Shown here piece after piece: positions 16,387 through 24,350 of a stretch of 29,302 nucleotides of DNA. A program made the translations under genes and the position numbers. The notes under the pieces are model-generated. The model made no database searches, was not told the DNA's origin, and saw only the letters and a program-made list of their open reading frames with translations. Source of the DNA: Pseudomonadota bacterium (GTDB taxonomy: Bacteria > Pseudomonadota > Gammaproteobacteria > Xanthomonadales > Xanthomonadaceae); NCBI GenBank assembly GCA_023423675.1, contig JAFAFD010000040.1, positions 1-29,302 of the forward strand, written 5' to 3'. Each line of letters begins with the position of its first letter. Position 1 is the stretch's first letter.

Positions 16387-17637
16387 TCAGCATCGCGCCG
16401 GCGGGATCTCCTGCACGGAGGTCGTGTAGTTCGGCGAGAGCATGTGCTGCCGCATGCCCCACGCTGGGCGCGCCTGCCAACCCGATGCGCCAAGGCCAGC
16501 CGTGCCGCGCCCGAACTTCTGGTTGATCCGGTCCATCGTGGCCATCAGCTTCTCGTTGCCGACCACCGTCGGCCCGAACAGATCCGCTTGCAGCTCATCC
16601 GGCCGGGCCAGGTCGAGCAGCGCCACGCCCGCCTTCTTGTATTCGATGCCGTCGCGGAGCAGGCCGCGCAGCAGCTTGCGCACGACACCCAGCACGACGG
16701 TGGTGTCTGCGGTCGACGCGGGCAGGCCCACGGTCCTACTGGCGTTGTGCTGCCGCAGCTCCGGCCGGAACACGTCGGAATGGGCGAACACCCACACGCC
16801 GGCGGTGACCAGGCCCCGGGCACGCAGCTTCTCGCAGGCGCGCACGGCGAAGGTGGCCAGCGCTTGGGCAACGGCTTCGTGGTCCTCGACTCGGTCAGCG
16901 AATGATCGGCTGACCATGATCTGCTGTCGGTCAGGCTCTACCTCTTCCAGCTCCATGCAGGGGTACCCCTGCAGCTCGCGCTGGGTGCGCGCGAGCGTCA
17001 CCCCGAAGGTGGCCAAAATGTCTTCCGCCGGCGAGTCACGCAGAGCGGCCGCGGTGCTGATGCCCATGGCTTCCAGTCGTGGTGCCAATCGGCGGCCAAC
17101 GCCCCACAGATCACCAATGGGGAAGGTCCGCAGCACCGAGGCCCTGTAGGCCGCATCCCCGAGGTCTATCACGCCGTTGGCGCTCTTGGCCACCTTGTTG
17201 GCCACCTTAGCCAGCGTCTTCGTCGGCCCGATGCCGATGCAATTGGGTATGCCGGTCCATCTGTGCACGCGCTGCCGCAGATCCCGGGCGAACCGCTCGC
17301 GGTCTCGCACGCCCTCTAGATCGATGAAGCTTTCATCGATGCTGTAGACCTCCACCCGGGGCGCGGCTTCTCGCAGGATGGTCACTACGCGGGCGCTCAT
17401 GTCGCCGTATAGGCCGAAGTTGGCCGAACGCATCTGCAGGCCATGGCGACGCACCAGGTGCTTCAGCTCATGGGCCGGCTGGCCCATCTTGATGCCCAGG
17501 GCCTTGGCCTCGGCCGAGCGCGCGATTGCGCAGCCATCGTTGTTGCTCAGCACCACGAGCGGCACGCCGCGCAGCGCCGGCTGAAACACGCGCTCGCAGC
17601 TGGCGTAGAAGTTGTTCCCGTCAACGAGCCCGAACAT
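16387..17637 (-). CDS. umuC: Y-family DNA polymerase V catalytic subunit UmuC
   Basis: A 416-residue translesion polymerase subunit. The N-terminal palm begins FGLVDGNNFYASCERVF with catalytic Asp6, and the second acidic pair lies in YSIDESFIDL (Asp101, Glu102), at the same positions as in E. coli UmuC. The helix-hairpin-helix thumb region, little finger and C-terminal tail (LSPNYTTSVQEIPP) are present, so the protein looks complete. It would insert bases opposite lesions together with processed UmuD. The start overlaps the 3' end of umuD by 17 bases. Transcription is from the LexA-box promoter upstream of umuD. Confidence 0.95.
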   Translation of the reverse strand: MFGLVDGNNFYASCERVFQPALRGVPLVVLSNNDGCAIARSAEAKALGIKMGQPAHELKHLVRRHGLQMRSANFGLYGDMSARVVTILREAAPRVEVYSIDESFIDLEGVRDRERFARDLRQRVHRWTGIPNCIGIGPTKTLAKVANKVAKSANGVIDLGDAAYRASVLRTFPIGDLWGVGRRLAPRLEAMGISTAAALRDSPAEDILATFGVTLARTQRELQGYPCMELEEVEPDRQQIMVSRSFADRVEDHEAVAQALATFAVRACEKLRARGLVTAGVWVFAHSDVFRPELRQHNASRTVGLPASTADTTVVLGVVRKLLRGLLRDGIEYKKAGVALLDLARPDELQADLFGPTVVGNEKLMATMDRINQKFGRGTAGLGASGWQARPAWGMRQHMLSPNYTTSVQEIPPARC

Positions 17638-18103
17638 AGGGGCCTCGGCGCTTCATCTGGCGGACCACGCCCACAACGGCGAATACCTCGACCTCGGTGG
17701 GCTGTTCCAGGACGATGGGCGGGAAGTCTGGGTTGGCCGAATGCAGCTCCATGTGACTCTCGAACAGCTGCAGCACCTTGCAGGTGGGCTGGTTTCCATC
17801 CCAGATGGCAATGACCAGGTCACCGGCCAGCGGCGTGACTGAACGGTCCACCACCAGGATGTCCCCATCACTGATGCCGACTCCGCTCATGGACCAGCCA
17901 TCGGCCCGGTACAAGAACGTGGCGGCCGGGTTGCGCACCAGCAGGCGGTGCAGATCGATCGCTTCATCCATGAAGTCGTCGGCCGGCGACGGGAAGCCCA
18001 GCCGCGCGCGTACTGCGGCCATTGGCACGAACTGCACGGGGCCGTCGATCATCGCCGGACCGAGAGCCAGGGCAAGGGTGGTGGGGTAGGGAAGGGACTG
18101 CAT
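17621..18103 (-). CDS. umuD: UmuD-like LexA-family autoprotease (Pol V accessory)
   Basis: A 160-residue S24-family protein. The family segment GFPSPADDFMDEAIDL follows the expected cleavage site, the nucleophile Ser71 sits in GWSMSG, and the general base Lys109 sits in TCKVL. RecA filaments would stimulate self-cleavage to UmuD', which binds UmuC. The residue before the scissile Gly is Leu35 instead of the Cys or Ala of better-known relatives, which could alter cleavage rate. ATG 18103 is preferred over 18133 because it lies closer to family length. The LexA box is 51 bases upstream. Confidence 0.92.
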   Translation of the reverse strand: MQSLPYPTTLALALGPAMIDGPVQFVPMAAVRARLGFPSPADDFMDEAIDLHRLLVRNPAATFLYRADGWSMSGVGISDGDILVVDRSVTPLAGDLVIAIWDGNQPTCKVLQLFESHMELHSANPDFPPIVLEQPTEVEVFAVVGVVRQMKRRGPYVRAR

Positions 18104-18153
18104 GGCACGTACTCTGAGATTGGCGGGTCTCACCCGCCGCGACGGCGCGGATG

Positions 18154-18169
18154 TTAGTACAAATACTAA
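18154..18169 (-). promoter_or_regulatory. LexA (SOS) box controlling umuDC
   Basis: TTAGTA-CAAA-TACTAA is a perfect 6-bp inverted repeat and fits the TTAG-N6-TACTA LexA site known for Xanthomonas and Xylella. It lies 51 bases upstream of the umuD start, with no other gene between, so it should repress umuDC until DNA damage. Confidence 0.88.
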
Positions 18170-18274
18170 CTAGCGGACAGGCAAGGAACCTTCGCGAAGG
18201 TGAACCGCTTTCCCATCGGGTGGCTGATCGGGTGCCAATGCAGTCTAAGTCACGGAAAAGTAAAGATATGCGTA

Positions 18275-18360
18275 GGATTGCAAATCCGTTTACAGCGGTT
18301 CGATTCCGCTTGAGGCCTCCAATTGAAAAGCCCTGACTCCGGTCAGGGCTTTTTCTTTGC
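18275..18360 (+). repeat. attR-like copy of 86-bp direct repeat with tRNA-Cys 3' fragment
   Basis: A perfect copy of 12868-12953. Its first 47 bases (18275-18321) are the 3' part of tRNA-Cys from the anticodon arm to CCA, without the 5' half, so no functional tRNA is made here. The rest is the tRNA terminator. Confidence 0.95.
18326..18358 (+). terminator. tRNA-Cys terminator (right copy)
   Basis: A duplicate of the hairpin at 12919-12951, carried within the right att repeat. It now marks the right edge of the element. Confidence 0.9.
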
Positions 18361-18539
18361 CTGACATCTGCAGGCGCGCCGGGAAACCAATCGACGTGCT
18401 GGCCCGACACTGCGCAGTCACTTGACGGGACAGGCCACGCCCCATAGCTTGCGTGGATGACGCCCATCTTCACCCTGCCACTTGCTGCTACCGCAGAAAC
18501 AGTCCTGTATGCCGGTTCGGTCACGATGATCATCCCGTC

Positions 18540-19001
18540 ATGACCAACACGACTCCATCCGGTGGCGTTGATCACGTTGGTTTTGCGGTTTCCTCCCTGG
18601 ACGAATCCATCCAGTTCTGGACCCAGGCGCTGGGTTTCGAGCTGCAACGGCAATCGGAGATGAGGGGTGATTTCCTGCATCAGGTTACGGGCGTTGATGA
18701 TCCGAACGTGCGTACGGCAATCCTTGTGGCGCCGAATGGTTTCATGGTCGAGCTGCTGCAGTACTCTGGAGGTCGCAAGCATGGAGCCGCGCCGGAGAGT
18801 GCTGGTGCGGTCGGAGCTGCACACCTGGCTTTGAACGTGGAGGATGTTCATGCCGCCATTGCCCGTGTAGAAGCTGCAGGATGGAGGGCGAAGGGCAGCC
18901 CGCAACCCATCCCAGGAGGGCCACGCAAGGGCACACTGGCAGCCTACGTTTCCGGACCCGATCACATCACAATCGAGTTCATGCAGCCGCCGAGCAGATA
19001 G
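18540..19001 (+). CDS. VOC-superfamily (glyoxalase/epimerase-like) protein
   Basis: A 153-residue protein with two beta-alpha-beta-beta-beta repeats of the vicinal oxygen chelate fold. The opening VDHVGFAVSSLDESIQFW and the second-half AHLALNVEDVHAAI are typical, as is the closing IEFMQPP. Candidate metal ligands are the His of VDHVG, the Glu of MVELLQ, the His of AAHLAL and the Glu of IEFMQ. The closest known types are methylmalonyl-CoA epimerase and glyoxalase/dioxygenase-like proteins; the substrate cannot be determined. ATG 18540 gives the usual short N-terminus; an in-frame start at 18453 adds a Cys/His-rich leader not typical of the family. It is the first gene right of the mobile element. 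A perfect 8-bp inverted repeat at 19029-19050 follows. Confidence 0.85.
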   Translation: MTNTTPSGGVDHVGFAVSSLDESIQFWTQALGFELQRQSEMRGDFLHQVTGVDDPNVRTAILVAPNGFMVELLQYSGGRKHGAAPESAGAVGAAHLALNVEDVHAAIARVEAAGWRAKGSPQPIPGGPRKGTLAAYVSGPDHITIEFMQPPSR

Positions 19002-19145
19002 GGTGAACAGCTGCATATCTGTTCGCTGGCAGACCGGATTAGCGGTCTGCGTTACTGCCTGCATGTGGCGGGTACTCGTTCGCCGCACTGGAACTGCGAC
19101 GGGTGTCCGGCAACAGCTGATGGTGTCTCTGGTTACACTCAAGGC

Positions 19146-20057
19146 ATGAACCAGATCGACAACTTCCGCGGCGCACTGCTCGGACTGGCCTGCGGCGATG
19201 CCGTCGGCACCACGGTGGAATTCAAGCCGCGCGGCAGCTTCACCCCGCTCACCGACATGGTCGGCGGTGGCCCGTTCAATCTGAAGCTGGGGCAGTGGAC
19301 CGACGACACCTCGATGGCGATGTGCCTTGCCGAAAGCCTGGTGCGTTGCGATGAATTCGACCCACGCGACCAGATGACCCGCTATGCCAACTGGTATCGC
19401 AACGGTTACTGGAGCGCGACCGGTGAGTGCTTCGACATCGGCATGGCCACGCGCGCGGCCATCGACCAGTTCCTGCTCAGCGGGCAGCCGCTGTCGGGCA
19501 ATGAAGACCCGCGCAGTGCCGGCAACGGCTCGATCATGCGCCTGGTGCCAGTGGTGCTGCGCTATGCCGGAATGCCGGAATTGCCGGCGATGGCCGAACT
19601 GAGTTCGCGCACGACCCATGCGGCACGCGAATGCCTGGATGCATGCCGCTTGCTGGCGGCCGCGATCGAGCGTGCGCTGGATGGGCAACCGAAGCAGGCC
19701 GTGCTGGATCTGCGCGACATCCCGGTGCAGGGCGAACGCCTGCAGCAGATCGCCGCTGGACAGTACCAGCAGGCAAGCCGTGAGCAGATCCGCGGCAGCG
19801 GCTATGTGGTGGACAGCCTGGAGGCGGCGTTCTGGTGCTTCCACCGCCACGACACCTTCGCCGCTGCGGTGCTGGAAGCGGCCAACCTGGGCGACGATGC
19901 CGATACCACCGCGGCGGTGCTCGGCCAGTTGGCCGGTGCCTTCCATGGTGCGGCCGGCATCCCTGCGCACTGGCTGCAGGTGCTGGCCATGCGAGCGGAA
20001 ATCCAGGTGCTGGCAGACGCGTTGTTCGCACGCAATCCTGCTTCGGTGCCGACGTAG
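19146..20057 (+). CDS. ADP-ribosylglycohydrolase (DraG-like)
   Basis: A 303-residue enzyme of the ADP-ribosylglycohydrolase family, which removes ADP-ribose from proteins or small molecules using two Mg ions. The metal-binding signatures are all present: GALLGLACGDAVG near the start, WTDDTSMAMCLAESL (about residues 51-65), the central GNGSIMRLVP, and GDDADTTAAVLGQLAGA near the C-terminus. ATG 19146 (MNQIDNFRGALLG) is chosen over a start at 19065 because the family begins just before the GALLG motif. No ADP-ribosyltransferase is visible next to it, so the substrate is unknown. Composition matches the chromosome. Confidence 0.92.
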   Translation: MNQIDNFRGALLGLACGDAVGTTVEFKPRGSFTPLTDMVGGGPFNLKLGQWTDDTSMAMCLAESLVRCDEFDPRDQMTRYANWYRNGYWSATGECFDIGMATRAAIDQFLLSGQPLSGNEDPRSAGNGSIMRLVPVVLRYAGMPELPAMAELSSRTTHAARECLDACRLLAAAIERALDGQPKQAVLDLRDIPVQGERLQQIAAGQYQQASREQIRGSGYVVDSLEAAFWCFHRHDTFAAAVLEAANLGDDADTTAAVLGQLAGAFHGAAGIPAHWLQVLAMRAEIQVLADALFARNPASVPT

Positions 20058-20190
20058 CGCTCGCCGGCCTTGCATCCCAGTCTCAAACCGGGGCGACATT
20101 GCAAGGGGGTATGGTCAGGGTTCGGTATTCGGGAGCAGCAATGGCACGCAGGGACATGCAAGACCGCATGCAGCACGCGGCAGGCCAGCG

Positions 20191-20460
20191 ATGAGCAGAT
20201 CCACTGCGGATGTGCGCTGGCTGACATTCCGGCTCAAAAACGGTCAGTCGATCGGGCCGGATCAATTGAAGGACGGCTGGGTGATCGCGGCCGAAACGCG
20301 CCATTGCGGCGTGCGCCGTGAGAGCATCGAAGGCTCGGGCGTGGTCTACGCCCTGTATGGGCCCTCCGATCTGCCATCACCGCGTCGCGCTGAACTGCGC
20401 ATGCGCGATTTCCTGATGCGCTCGGGCTACACCTTCACCATGGGCACGCTGGGCGGCTGA
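20191..20460 (+). CDS. Small conserved hypothetical protein
   Basis: An 89-residue protein from ATG 20191. The reading frame has the codon bias of neighbouring genes, and the residue pattern looks like a genuine folded protein: RWLTFRLKNGQSIGPDQLKDGW, a GVVYALYGPSDL segment, and a charged helix (RRAELRMRDFLMRSGY). There is no signal peptide and no membrane segment. The ribosome binding site is weak. I do not recognise the family and assign no function. It lies 133 bases after the ADP-ribosylglycohydrolase and converges on the thioesterase gene 29 bases away. Confidence 0.6.
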   Translation: MSRSTADVRWLTFRLKNGQSIGPDQLKDGWVIAAETRHCGVRRESIEGSGVVYALYGPSDLPSPRRAELRMRDFLMRSGYTFTMGTLGG

Positions 20461-20489
20461 CGCCGCCCGCTGCATCTGCGCGGCTGCGT

Positions 20490-21254
20490 TCAGGGGCGCA
20501 CGGTCAGCACCTGGCCGATGCTGCCGATCGGGCCACGTTCGTCATGCAGCACCGTGCTGGTCAGGCCGATGCCTTCGCTGCCGAACGAGACCGAGGTGTC
20601 GAAGCCCAGCCAGTCGCCCTGTGGCGTGCCGAACAGGTGCACGGTCAGGTCCAGGTTGGGGAACGCGATGTCCTTCGGGTCGGCGCGCACGGCCATGCCG
20701 TTGGACAGGTCGAACAGGGTGGCAGCGCGGGCCAGCGGGCTTACAGTCTCGCCGTCCAGCAGCGGCTGCTTCGCGCGTGCCCAGTAGGTCGCACGGCCGG
20801 GGCCGTGGTCATCGCGGCGGATCTGCACATTCTCGATGAAGCCGCCCGGCCACACCGTCGCCGGATCCCATTCGGGCATCGTGTCGGCCGCTGCGATGCG
20901 CGCCAGCGGCGTGCCGGCAATCGCCGCGGTATCGTTCGGGCGCATCAGCCACGCACGCACGCGCAGGGCGGCGCGGTCCTGGTGGCTGAGGGTGGCTTCC
21001 ACCAGTTCGATGGTGCGGCCGCCGCGCAGTATCTGCACGTGTGCGTCCATCGCTTCGATCGGAATGGTGCCGAGGATGTCGTAGGACAGGCGGCCGATCA
21101 GGAAGCCGTGGCCGCGCGCGGCGGCGTCGCGTTCCAGGTGGTGGGCCAGCAATCCCATCGCCGGGGCGATGTGCTGCTCGTTGGTGTTCCAGGCCCCGCC
21201 CACGTGTGCGGTCGGCAGGTAGCGGGTGTCGCTCAGTCGTTCGAAGAAGGCCAT
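20490..21254 (-). CDS. Acyl-CoA thioesterase-like double-hotdog protein
   Basis: A 254-residue protein resembling TesB-like thioesterases (4HBT_3-type double hotdog). Features include the N-terminal half with HHLERDAAARGHGFLIGRLSYDILG and IELVEATLSHQDR, and the C-terminal half with DLTVHLFGTPQGDWLGFDTSV followed by GIGLTSTVLHDERGPIG, which matches the family's final strand pair. It would hydrolyse acyl-CoA thioesters in the cytoplasm; chain preference is unknown. ATG 21254 (MAFFERLSD) is chosen because the longer in-frame start at 21374 runs into the neighbouring gene and gives an Arg-rich leader. It is the last of three minus-strand genes, 62 bases after the hydrolase. Confidence 0.8.
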   Translation of the reverse strand: MAFFERLSDTRYLPTAHVGGAWNTNEQHIAPAMGLLAHHLERDAAARGHGFLIGRLSYDILGTIPIEAMDAHVQILRGGRTIELVEATLSHQDRAALRVRAWLMRPNDTAAIAGTPLARIAAADTMPEWDPATVWPGGFIENVQIRRDDHGPGRATYWARAKQPLLDGETVSPLARAATLFDLSNGMAVRADPKDIAFPNLDLTVHLFGTPQGDWLGFDTSVSFGSEGIGLTSTVLHDERGPIGSIGQVLTVRP

Positions 21255-21316
21255 GGGCTCACAGGGCAGTGGAATGAAGTGCGCGACGCGCGCTGCGCCG
21301 TGCCTCCATCGTAGCC

Positions 21317-22405
21317 TCAGTGCGCGGCAGCCGCTTTCAGTGCATCCACAACCTGCGCGCCGGAGAAACCGCAATGGCCTTCGCCGACCGGAGGCAGTAC
21401 ATGCAGTTTCGATGCGCTACCTGCGCGTGCTGCCAGCTGCGGATACACCGCCTGCATGCGCGGCACGATGCTCGGATCGTCATGGTTGAACTGGATCACC
21501 AAGGGCCGCTGCAACGTACCGTTGAGTGCCAGCCGATCGCGCACGTACGCCTGCCCAGCGGCACTGGCCTGCACGCGTTGCACGCCCGCGTTGAAGGCCG
21601 CGTCGTCACCGAAGCCGCTGTAGACGATGCCGATGTTGCCGGCCGGCATGCCACCGGCGCGCTTCGCCAGTTCGTGCAGGACCAATGCGTGCAGGCTGAT
21701 CGCACCGGCCAGCGCATCGGGTGCGACCTGCAGCCGCGTGGCCAGCTGTGCGGACTGTGCCGGACGAGTCGCCAGTGCGGCAGCGATGCCCTGGTACAGC
21801 GCCATCTGCGGCAGCGCGCCGGCCTCGCTCGACAGCAGGCCGCCGGCCGGCAGGCCCTCGGCCTTGGGGAAGAAGTAGTCAAAGGCCACCAGGGTGGTCA
21901 GCAGATCCCCAGCCAGCACGTCGCCGGGCAGGTTGGCGCCGCACAGCGAGACGCCACCGGCATAGCCCTGCGGATGGCGCTCCAGGCTGGCCACGGTGAC
22001 CGCGCCGCCCATCGAGAAACCGAGCATCCAGGTGCGGCGCACGTGCGTGAGTTTGCCCAGTGCGTGCTGGCGCAGGCGCTCCATGTCGGCCACCGCATCG
22101 GCCACCACCCAGCCCTGGCTGGAGTAGGCACTCTGGGCGACGGCATAACCGGCATCGAGCAGTGCCTGGGTGCTGTCTGCAGCCGCCATCGGCGTCTCGC
22201 GCGGCACGCCCACCGGTTCATAGCCATGGGCCAGCATCACCAGCTCGCCGTTCCACTGCGCGGGCACATCCAGCCGCCAGGGCGCGCCCTGCAGTTCACC
22301 GCTGAGCGTGCGCGGCGCTGGCGGCGCGGCCGCGTGCAGTGCGGTGGCGGGAAGCAGCAGGCCAATCGCCAACGCGAAGGAGAGAAGCGCGCGCATCGAA
22401 GTCAT
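21317..22405 (-). CDS. Secreted alpha/beta hydrolase
   Basis: A 362-residue hydrolase with an N-terminal signal peptide (basic start, then LLSFALAIGLLLPATALHA, cleavage near residue 25), so probably periplasmic or exported. The nucleophile elbow GFSMG places the catalytic Ser at residue 131, and the probable catalytic His is in GEGHCGF (about residue 344). The Asp in FNHDDPSIVP is a candidate third triad member. An oxyanion-type motif MLAHGYEPVG is near residues 57-66. The substrate is unknown; ester or peptide bonds are possible. ATG 22405 overlaps the stop of the DUF6265 gene (ATGA), indicating coupling. It lies in an operon divergent from an AraC regulator. Confidence 0.87.
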   Translation of the reverse strand: MTSMRALLSFALAIGLLLPATALHAAAPPAPRTLSGELQGAPWRLDVPAQWNGELVMLAHGYEPVGVPRETPMAAADSTQALLDAGYAVAQSAYSSQGWVVADAVADMERLRQHALGKLTHVRRTWMLGFSMGGAVTVASLERHPQGYAGGVSLCGANLPGDVLAGDLLTTLVAFDYFFPKAEGLPAGGLLSSEAGALPQMALYQGIAAALATRPAQSAQLATRLQVAPDALAGAISLHALVLHELAKRAGGMPAGNIGIVYSGFGDDAAFNAGVQRVQASAAGQAYVRDRLALNGTLQRPLVIQFNHDDPSIVPRMQAVYPQLAARAGSASKLHVLPPVGEGHCGFSGAQVVDALKAAAAH

Positions 22406-22896
22406 TCGTGCACCCCGGGCCCGCCGCACGCCACGCGGTGCATCGGGAAGTCCATGGCTTGCGTGGGGTTGTCACGTGCCACTTCAATACGTGCGTGCAG
22501 GTGGTTGTCGTCCCGGCGGCGGTAGTGAATGCGCTGCGGGAAATCATTGGCCGGGTTCTCGAACACCGCCTCGTTTGCGTCGACCCGCGTGGCGCCGAAG
22601 TCGGTGGCATTGCGCCCGTTGGGCAGGGCGGTGAACACCAGACGGCCATCATCGTGCTGGCGCAGCGACATGAACTCAAAGCCCACCGTACGGCCCTCGT
22701 GCAGGCTGCGGCTGCTGCCGAACAGGGTGCCGCCAGCCAGCGTGGACCATTGTTCGCCGGCTCCGACCGGCTGCCCCTCCAGCTGCCAGCAGCCGGCCAG
22801 CCAGGCCAGCTGTTCGATCTTCGCTGTCGGCGCGGCGTGCGCGGTCGCGGCCATCAGCAGTGTCACCAGGGCCAGGGCGATACGGTCGGACATCAT
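22402..22896 (-). CDS. DUF6265-family exported protein
   Basis: A 164-residue protein with a signal peptide (ALALVTLLMAATAHA then A, residues 7-22) and a domain I associate with DUF6265: WLAGCWQLEGQP, then a Gly-rich LAGGTLFGSSRS, FENPANDFPQRIHYRR, and the ending DFPMHRVAC. Such proteins are lipocalin-like beta barrels of unknown function. A strong GGAGG precedes the tandem ATGs at 22896 and 22893; the second has the better spacing. A much longer in-frame reading to 23673 runs through the AraC gene and is rejected. It is the first gene of the operon that continues with the exported hydrolase. Confidence 0.82.
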   Translation of the reverse strand: MMSDRIALALVTLLMAATAHAAPTAKIEQLAWLAGCWQLEGQPVGAGEQWSTLAGGTLFGSSRSLHEGRTVGFEFMSLRQHDDGRLVFTALPNGRNATDFGATRVDANEAVFENPANDFPQRIHYRRRDDNHLHARIEVARDNPTQAMDFPMHRVACGGPGVHE

Positions 22897-23029
22897 TGCC
22901 TCCATGCGAGCGCGGATGAGCGGCCTGTATAGCGCCGGCCCGCCGCGCAGGCCAGTGCCGCCCACGGCACGGCTGGATTCGATACGATAAGTCGCATCAG
23001 CCACCACCGGCTTGACCCGGAGTCCTGTC

Positions 23030-23863
23030 ATGGTCGACCGCCTTGCCATCCTGCTGGAACGTTTCGCGGTCAACGCGTCGGTGTTCCATGCCGGCGCGCT
23101 GTGCGGCATCAACAGCCTGCCGGGCGAGGATGAGGCCGGCCAGCTGCACCTGGTGCGGCGCGGGCCGGTGCAGGTCAGCCATGGCCAGCAGACCGTGCAG
23201 GTGGATGTGCCCAGCCTGCTGCTGTACCCGCGGCCGATGCCGCACCGGTTCAGTACCGACCCGCAGCACGGTGCCGACATGGCCTGCGCCAACCTGCATT
23301 TCGAAGGCGGCCGGCTCAATCCGATCAGCGCGGCGTTGCCCGATTTCATCTGCATGCCGCTGACGGATCTGTATGGCGGCAGCGCCGCGCTGGATCTGCT
23401 GTTCGAAGAAGCGTTCGAGCAGCGTTGCGGGCGCACGGTCATGGTCAATCGCCTGTTCGAGGTGGTGATGATCCAGGTGCTGCGGCAGTTGATGGAAGGC
23501 GGGCAGATGCGCGGCGGCCTGTTTGCCGGGCTCGGCCACCCCCGCCTGCGCCTGGCACTGGTGGCCATGCACGAGGCGCCGGCGCAGGCCTGGACACTGG
23601 AGGACCTGGCCGAAACCGCCGGCATGTCGCGCAGCGTATTCGCCGCCAGTTTCCGCGAGGCGATGGGGACCACCCCGGGCCAGTACCTGCAGGGCTGGCG
23701 TGTCAGCCTGGCCCAGCAGGCGCTGCGCCAGGGGCGGCCGTTGAAGCGGATTGCCGACGACGTCGGCTACGGCAGCGAAGCCGCGCTGTCGCGTGCGTTC
23801 AAGGCACACACCGGGCAGTCGCCACGGCAGTGGCGTGAACAGGATCGCGCCAGCGCCGCCTGA
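23030..23863 (+). CDS. AraC-family transcriptional regulator with cupin-type N-terminus
   Basis: A 277-residue regulator. Residues about 1-170 form a cupin-like ligand-sensing domain (VQVDVPSLLLYPRPMPHRF is typical of the AraC subgroup with a cupin_6 domain). The C-terminal 100 residues hold two helix-turn-helix units: WTLEDLAETAGMSRSVFAASF, then RIADDVGYGSEAALSRAFK, followed by the family ending TGQSPRQWR. ATG 23030 is preferred over an upstream in-frame TTG at 23012. It lies divergent to the DUF6265-hydrolase operon across 133 bases, which is the usual place for its target promoter; this is inference. It ends 4 bases before the convergent fluC. Confidence 0.92.
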   Translation: MVDRLAILLERFAVNASVFHAGALCGINSLPGEDEAGQLHLVRRGPVQVSHGQQTVQVDVPSLLLYPRPMPHRFSTDPQHGADMACANLHFEGGRLNPISAALPDFICMPLTDLYGGSAALDLLFEEAFEQRCGRTVMVNRLFEVVMIQVLRQLMEGGQMRGGLFAGLGHPRLRLALVAMHEAPAQAWTLEDLAETAGMSRSVFAASFREAMGTTPGQYLQGWRVSLAQQALRQGRPLKRIADDVGYGSEAALSRAFKAHTGQSPRQWREQDRASAA

Positions 23864-23867
23864 GTGC

Positions 23868-24260
23868 TCAGCCCAGCGCGAGCCGGGCCAGCTTCATGCC
23901 GCCAAACAGGCCGGCCAGGCCAAGTGCGACCGAGCCGCCGGCATACAGCGCCGCCAGCCCGTGCTGGCCGCGCTGCAGCAGCAGGCCGATTTCCAGCGAG
24001 TAGGTGGAGAAGGTGGTGTAGCCGCCGAGGATGCCGGTGGTCAGCAGCAGCCGCAGCTGCGGCGAGGCGCCATTGCGCAGGGCGAAGGCCTCCACCACCA
24101 CGCCCATCAACAGTGCGCCGCTGATGTTGATGAGGAAGGTCGACCAGGGCCACGGGCTGCCGACGGCGACGCGCGCGCCGAGCAGGTTGCAGGCGTGGCG
24201 CAGGCACGCGCCCGCGCCGCCTCCCAGGAAGACCAGGACATAGTTGTTCAGTGCTTGCAT
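23868..24260 (-). CDS. fluC: Fluoride channel FluC/CrcB
   Basis: A 130-residue, four-helix protein that exports fluoride as a dual-topology dimer. The family motifs are clear: GGGAGACLRH near residues 13-22, the pore Asn44 in INISGALLMG, and GGYTTFSTYS (79-88) with the phenylalanine and threonine residues lining the pore. ATG 24260 matches family length; an in-frame start at 24359 would lie inside the riboswitch and is rejected. A fluoride riboswitch lies about 90 bases upstream on the same strand, so expression should rise with fluoride. As a single gene it probably forms a homodimer. Confidence 0.96.
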   Translation of the reverse strand: MQALNNYVLVFLGGGAGACLRHACNLLGARVAVGSPWPWSTFLINISGALLMGVVVEAFALRNGASPQLRLLLTTGILGGYTTFSTYSLEIGLLLQRGQHGLAALYAGGSVALGLAGLFGGMKLARLALG

Positions 24261-24350
24261 CGTTTGCCTCGAGTGCTTGTTCGCAGGATCGACGGCGTAT
24301 GCAATGGCGGGCACGGCCTGCCATTGACGAACGCCGGGTTCGTCAACAAC

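Larger units (their letters stand above)
12868..18360. mobile_element. Small integrated element in tRNA-Cys, without integrase (prophage remnant or satellite)
   Basis: The element is bounded by the perfect 86-bp repeats. The interior (12954-18274) carries a truncated DNA adenine methylase, an SRAP protein, a ParA-like ATPase with a HEPN protein, and umuDC. No integrase, excisionase, replication or structural phage genes are seen. The DNA methylase, SRAP and error-prone polymerase genes are common phage accessory genes, so a prophage that lost most of its genome is the simplest reading. The ParA-HEPN part has clearly lower GC than its neighbours, suggesting a separate origin. Confidence 0.85.

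Noticed and set aside
18151..18336. 61-residue open frame at the right end of the element, considered as an excisionase
   Set aside because: It starts in the LexA box and ends inside the tRNA-Cys fragment. It has no helix-turn-helix pattern.
17964..20099. 711-residue open frame on the minus strand
   Set aside because: It crosses the element boundary, the right att repeat and three well-supported genes, so it cannot be one gene.
22402..23673. 423-residue version of the DUF6265 gene
   Set aside because: The upstream 250 or so residues are antisense to the AraC gene. The signal peptide and GGAGG site mark the start near 22896.
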